From: Glandiceps talaboti
Taxonomy: Eukaryota > Hemichordata > Enteropneusta > Spengelidae
Assembly (NCBI RefSeq): GCF_964340395.1
Contig: NC_135554.1
Coordinates: 22,020,592-22,084,591 of the forward strand
Reading direction: 5' to 3'
Length of the DNA: 64,000 nucleotides
The notes below the pieces were generated by a model. That model was given only the letters and a program-made list of their open reading frames with translations. It did no database searches and was not told where the DNA came from. A program made the translations under genes and the position numbers. This document shows, piece after piece, positions 60,901 through 64,000 of this stretch; within the stretch, counting starts at the first letter, position 1, and the number at the start of each line of letters is the position of its first letter.

Positions 60901-62194
60901 AATAACAAATCAAAAAGTAGTTTAATGACTCCTTAGTGCATATTGCAGAAGCCTTCAGTGTAAAACATATCATGAATATTCATTGTGCAACCTTTGAATA
61001 CATTATGTCTGCTGACTCCCATCATGCAATGGCCCATACCAAAAATATCCTATAAAGGCACAAGATCAACTTGATGTTTCTCTGAAATTACAATTAATTA
61101 TAGGACTAGGTGATATAAAATCATGAAATTACTCTCTAGAACCCATAATTTATGTTTCTCTATTTCCTGGAGTGGTGTTCCCCTGTACTATAACAAATGA
61201 TATACATACATCATACATGCAAATGTAGACTGTGGCATGATTAAAAAATATAACACAGAGAGAGAGGAGCATGATGGTTCAGTCATGATGATATCGCAAT
61301 TGAACTCCATCCCCCCCCCCCCCACAGCCCCCCCCCCCCCTCCCATCTAAAATTAAAAATTCTAAATGCTTCATACTAAAATTCTAAAGGCTAAGCTAAT
61401 ATAAGGAATACAAATAAATGTAATTAATGAGCAGATATGCTATTTTAACAATTTGATACGTTATACTTACAGCTCTTGACAGCGTTAACGTCACTCCAAA
61501 TGCAAATGCCAATTCCTTGTTCCTGAACCAATACGCAGTGATACGATTCTGTACAACTGTAGATACAGATAAACGACATGATTGTCAATAACTTTATGTC
61601 ATATAAAACTTTATGTGTATGTGTTCAAGGTTCAAGAGGTCAATAAATCCTACCATATTTGAGTTCTGATACCACAACCATAAGTACCTTAGTTCCAAAG
61701 TCACATCACCACATTCCACAACAAAATCTCGTTTTTAAAGTACAATACTGTAAACTTAGAAACTTTCGCTGAAGACTTATTTTTTGCTTATTTCGCTTGA
61801 AAACAAAAATGTGAAAATAAGTAGTGACTAAAATGCCATCTTATACATAAACGCAGTGCACCGAGGCTTAGAAATATGTATTAACTAGTCTTTTTGAACT
61901 AGTTGCAAGACTGCAAAATCACAACATTTGCTAAAATATCCAGGTTCAATATGCGGAAATTATACCACTTTGTACGAGTTCGCTTTCAGTTACTTAGGCT
62001 CGCCAATCGTAACGAAACACTGATGAACAGGTCAAGTAAAGGTCACTTACTTGTTAATGAACCATTGCCTGAGCCAAACAGCAACCTTCCAACTAACATG
62101 ATAGGTAACATGGCTGATGTGCCCTTGAACATGGCACCAAGGGCAAAAACTGAGGATCCCAACAAACACAGACCAGAGAACAAAAATAATCCAA
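54389..62194 (-). CDS. MFSD1: MFSD1-type lysosomal major-facilitator transporter, C-terminal nine exons
   Basis: MFSD1 is a lysosomal membrane transporter of the major facilitator superfamily that exports dipeptides and pairs with GLMP. Nine exons join in phase: 62194-62051, 61556-61471, 60753-60598, 59883-59750, 59553-59445, 58322-58185, 57396-57269, 55640-55526 and 54541-54389 (386 codons plus stop). Family landmarks: [80 protein letters not shown] and [20 protein letters not shown]. These give about nine hydrophobic segments, TM3/4 onward. The C-terminal cytosolic tail is acidic and carries EKDRLL, a [DE]xxxL[LI] lysosomal sorting signal. The first exon(s), with TM1-TM2, are not visible to 64000. 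Confidence 0.93.
55075..55375. repeat. degenerate tandem repeat, about 60-bp unit, in an MFSD1 intron
   Basis: Four to five decayed copies with gtgaaatcatggg, ccactcctctac and ggagaaccctgat variants. Confidence 0.7.
55526..55640 (-). CDS. MFSD1: MFSD1 exon h
   Basis: [20 protein letters not shown] then [18 protein letters not shown]: the last transmembrane helix, ending in a positively charged cytosolic boundary. Confidence 0.92.
55703..55992. repeat. (TA)n then (CATA)n microsatellite in an MFSD1 intron
   Basis: About 50 bp of TA followed by about 220 bp of nearly pure CATA. Confidence 0.96.
56073..56146. mobile_element. 74-bp miniature relative of the 9267/37301 TIR family
   Basis: Perfect 10-bp ends (gggatgatcg and cgatcatccc) with an internal gcacaagctcaat like the larger elements' termini. 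Confidence 0.5.
56882..57001. repeat. imperfect inverted repeat, CpG-containing
   Basis: gctgctagac, gttcttccgaaac and gctatcgaggcaagcctt on the left and right halves pair imperfectly (tatcggaagaaagc, acgtctagc). Confidence 0.5.
57269..57396 (-). CDS. MFSD1: MFSD1 exon g
   Basis: [20 protein letters not shown] then [20 protein letters not shown]. Matches the conserved LWPxVxxVVPxxxxGTAxGxxxSIQNxG region. Confidence 0.95.
57750..57936. repeat. (CA)n/(CGCA)n microsatellite
   Basis: CA-rich array with GC interruptions, preceded by two CCCTAA units. Confidence 0.95.
58185..58322 (-). CDS. MFSD1: MFSD1 exon f
   Basis: Forty-six codons: [46 protein letters not shown]. Two hydrophobic helices. 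Confidence 0.93.
58613..59444 (-). repeat. minisatellite derived from the MFSD1 exon e / 5' splice-site junction
   Basis: About 22 units. The distal ones (58613-59170) are 35 bp: aagtactgatgacatcacta then agctgcatacaaccc. The units next to the exon (59180-59444) are about 48-60 bp and also contain ttacaattgtcaacc. That is the complement of the exon end (...TTGACAATT) plus the donor GTAA. Confidence 0.93.
59445..59553 (-). CDS. MFSD1: MFSD1 exon e
   Basis: [20 protein letters not shown] then [16 protein letters not shown]. Its last bases and the GTAAGT donor are the apparent seed of the neighbouring minisatellite (58613-59444). Confidence 0.92.
59750..59883 (-). CDS. MFSD1: MFSD1 exon d
   Basis: [44 protein letters not shown]: central loop and the first helix of the C-terminal half (family: LWLIF...VAVFPF). 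Confidence 0.93.
60397..60441. mobile_element. solo end of the 28138-28525 TIR family
   Basis: cctgaccagaaacaattttt followed by T-rich gggcttaac resembles the right terminus of the larger element. Confidence 0.4.
60598..60753 (-). CDS. MFSD1: MFSD1 exon c
   Basis: Fifty-two codons: [52 protein letters not shown]. One transmembrane helix followed by the start of the central cytosolic loop. Confidence 0.93.
61311..61340. repeat. two poly(C) tracts (13 bp each)
   Basis: C13, acag, C13. Confidence 0.9.
61471..61556 (-). CDS. MFSD1: MFSD1 exon b
   Basis: [20 protein letters not shown] then VTLTLSRA, matching the conserved QNxYAxxWFKxKELNxxFG region of MFSD1. Confidence 0.94.
62051..62194 (-). 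CDS. MFSD1: MFSD1 exon a
   Basis: [47 protein letters not shown]: two hydrophobic segments and the family's GRxxFGxGxxSL signature. The first in-window exon; it begins with two bases of a split codon. Confidence 0.92.
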
Positions 62195-62889
62195 CTAGAA
62201 AAGAAAAGTGATACAAAAAATAATCATTTTAAAGTTCAATCACTTGAATATCTATCACTTCTGCCATATTTGGAATAGCTAGTCATTTTGCTGTTACTAT
62301 GGGTGTTGTCCTTGTTGCCAGGCATATTTGCATCAATGTTGTTCACTTGACTACAAATCATATTCCAAATGGACACTAGAGGGGCACTTTCATTAGACCA
62401 ATATGGCCAAATACATGGCCAAAAATTAATGTTGTACTAAAAATTATATGCTTATTGATAATATATATTTTTTATAAAAAGTTGAACAATGTACGTAATT
62501 ATCTGTTAGAAGTTATAATATTGGATGGCTGGACCTTTCGGTTAATACATTTCTGCTTCTTCTTGTAAAAATTCAACAATAATGACCTCAAGGCAGATAT
62601 GCTACAATAGGGTTATCTAAAGGCATGTGTGCCATCTGATATGAAATATTGCGTTACTATCATAATTGGTATCTTATCAATCTGAGCATTGCAGTCTGGA
62701 TCTGTGCCATGTCACGTCCTTGTCATTGGATTACTTTACACCATATTACACATCATATCGCAAACACCAGTCAGTCAGTTGGCAAGACCTTTGTACCAAC
62801 AAATGATCTCCTTATATTTCCTCCAAGGCCTCATACGCTAAATCTGTCTCACATATTACTCTAATACACTACCAGTCTAGTAAACAAGT
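62195..62889. other. space between MFSD1 exon a and the fibrinogen-domain gene
   Basis: No exon recognised on either strand. It should contain the promoter of the plus-strand gene, but no TATA box stands out. The missing N-terminal MFSD1 exons are not here. Confidence 0.55.
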
Positions 62890-63193
62890 ATGGACACTGT
62901 TGTGGTAGCTCTTCTTCTGTTTATTGGCCTCACTGCCTCACAACAAACCCATGACAGGGTGAAAGGAGAAGTTGGTCCAGCAACTGAAACAACACAAGAT
63001 GGTGGGTGCGCCTATACGTTTATAGTACCACAAGAAAAGCTACCATCTCATTCCCATGGTTCACATTCACATTTGTCAGAGATCTCGGAGAAATTGGAAA
63101 ACATACAAATCAACCTACACCAGCTTCAAGTCAATTTGAATGTAGAATCAAGTATTCAACTGAATGGACATACAGAGAAGATCTATCCAGAGG
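62890..63193 (+). CDS. fibrinogen-related protein exon 1
   Basis: Signal peptide, CAYTFIVP motif and coiled-coil-like segment. Ends IYPE plus one base at donor GTAAGT (63194). Staying in frame past the donor gives GKSV and a stop. Confidence 0.9.
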
Positions 63194-64000
63194 GTAAGTC
63201 AGTTTGAATGTAGAATCAAGTATTCCACTGAATGGACATACAGATAAGATCTATCCAGTAGGTAAGTCAGTTTGAATGTAGAATCAAGTATTCAACTAAA
63301 TGGACATACAGAGAAGATCTATCCAGAAGGTAAGGAGTAAAGAAACATCAACTATCATTGTGGTATGCACGCAATGATTACCAATGAAACAACATTTGCA
63401 TATCAGAGACAGTTAGTCTTTATCACATTTATGACCTGCAGCTGATTGAACAAAATTGTGTACCAAAAAATGTTTTATTGAGAAGACATAAAAGCTTTCA
63501 TTTCTGTTCTATTACAATTACCACACAAGGGATTGATGTAGCAAGTAGCTATTTGGATGTCAGTGTTCTAAAAAATAATCATATTGCCTTCACAGACTGT
63601 CACCATGCATACATTCTAAATGGCAGCCATCTTGTTGAAGGAATTCACTTCATACAACCTGAAGATTATCCAGAACCATTTGCTGTCTACTGTGAAGTTA
63701 TTGATGACGGTATCTGGAACGTCATACAGCGACGTCAAGATGGATCGGTACATTTTGATAACGAATGGACAACATACAAATATGGTTTTGGTTATGTTAC
63801 TGGTGAACACTGGTTGGGAAATGAAAAGATTTTCTATCTGCTTCGTAGAGGGCGCTATAAGTTACGAGTTGATCTGCAAGACTGGGACAATAACACTGCG
63901 TATGCTGAGTATGACTTCTTTCAGATTGGTAATGAGGACTCCAAGTATACACTACTGGTGGGAGATTATTCTGGAAATGCCTCAGACTCACTTAGTTATC
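62890..64000 (+). CDS. secreted fibrinogen-related protein (angiopoietin-like/ficolin type), 5' part
   Basis: Two exons are seen: 62890-63193 (101 codons plus one base) and 63596 to beyond 64000, joined through a split aspartate codon. Residues 1-18 form a signal peptide (MDTVVVALLLFIGLTASQ). CAYTFIVPQEK resembles the conserved CxYTFxVP motif of angiopoietin-like proteins. A His-rich patch (HSHGSHSH) and a short coiled-coil-like helix (ISEKLENIQINLHQLQVNL) follow. Exon 2 begins the fibrinogen C-terminal domain: DCHHAYILNGSHLVEGI, PFAVYCEV, WNVIQRRQDGSVHF, GEHWLGNEKIFYLL, YKLRVDLQDWDNNTAYAEYD and GDYSGNASDSL. NGS, NNT and NAS are possible N-glycosylation sites. Such proteins serve as lectins or growth-factor-like ligands; the ligand cannot be told from this part. 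The Ca2+ and acetyl-group binding residues lie past the window. Confidence 0.94.
63131..63336 (+). repeat. three 68-bp tandem copies of exon 1 end plus 5' splice site
   Basis: tttgaatgtagaatcaagta starts at 63135, 63203 and 63271. Each copy ends in a donor: GAGG|GTAAGT (63194), GTAG|GTAAGT (63262) and GAAG|GTAAGG (63330). The first copy is the coding exon end; the other two lie in the intron. Confidence 0.95.
63596..64000 (+). CDS. fibrinogen-related protein exon 2 (fibrinogen domain, incomplete)
   Basis: Acceptor TTCACAG at 63589-63595, then 135 codons of fibrinogen domain in one open frame to the window end. First cysteine pair partners DC and YCEV are present. Confidence 0.95.

Noticed and set aside
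61903-62211. 102-codon plus-strand open frame
   Set aside because: Overlaps MFSD1 exon a on the opposite strand, where the family match is clear.

Overview
This is a eukaryotic window: AT-rich, intron-dense animal DNA with tandem repeats, homopolymer tracts and small terminal-inverted-repeat elements throughout. No bacterial, viral or organellar genes are visible. Gene content and intron structure fit a marine invertebrate bilaterian (a hemichordate, amphioxus or lophotrochozoan type of genome). The sequence alone does not settle the phylum.

Four protein-coding genes were reconstructed exon by exon. Splice sites and reading phase agree at every junction given. (1) Positions 256-4486, minus strand: the first four coding exons of calreticulin (signal peptide and most of the N-domain); the rest lies left of the window. 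Its promoter carries a TATA-like box and an exact ER stress response element (ERSE). (2) Positions 12311-26881, minus strand: a complete Disabled (Dab) endocytic adaptor of about 939 residues in 12 coding exons: an N-terminal PTB domain, then a long Pro/Ser/Thr-rich tail with DPF, NPF and PPLPPR motifs. It includes a 24-nt in-frame microexon. Candidate non-coding leader exons lie at 34451-34519 and near 49430, which would place the promoter near 49.5 kb. (3) Positions 54389-62194, minus strand: the last nine exons of an MFSD1-type lysosomal major-facilitator transporter. Its N-terminal exons are not visible. (4) Positions 62890-64000, plus strand: the start of a secreted fibrinogen-related (angiopoietin-like/ficolin-type) protein, cut by the window end.

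The rest is intergenic or intronic. 4.7-12.3 kb separates calreticulin from the Dab 3' end and holds a perfect 82-bp palindrome, a foldback element and several repeats. 26.9-49.4 kb is interpreted as Dab leader introns; it contains a 2.7-kb minisatellite with a 764-bp higher-order period, a 41-bp minisatellite and several MITE-like elements. 49.7-54.4 kb separates the Dab promoter from the MFSD1 3' end.

The genes do not form an operon-like system. Calreticulin is an ER chaperone, Dab works at the plasma membrane in clathrin uptake, MFSD1 in the lysosome, and the fibrinogen-domain protein is secreted. The most unusual structural observation is that two neighbouring loci (58.6-59.5 kb and 63.1-63.3 kb) hold tandem arrays built from the 3' end of a coding exon together with its 5' splice site, so decoy donor sites are multiplied beside the true one.
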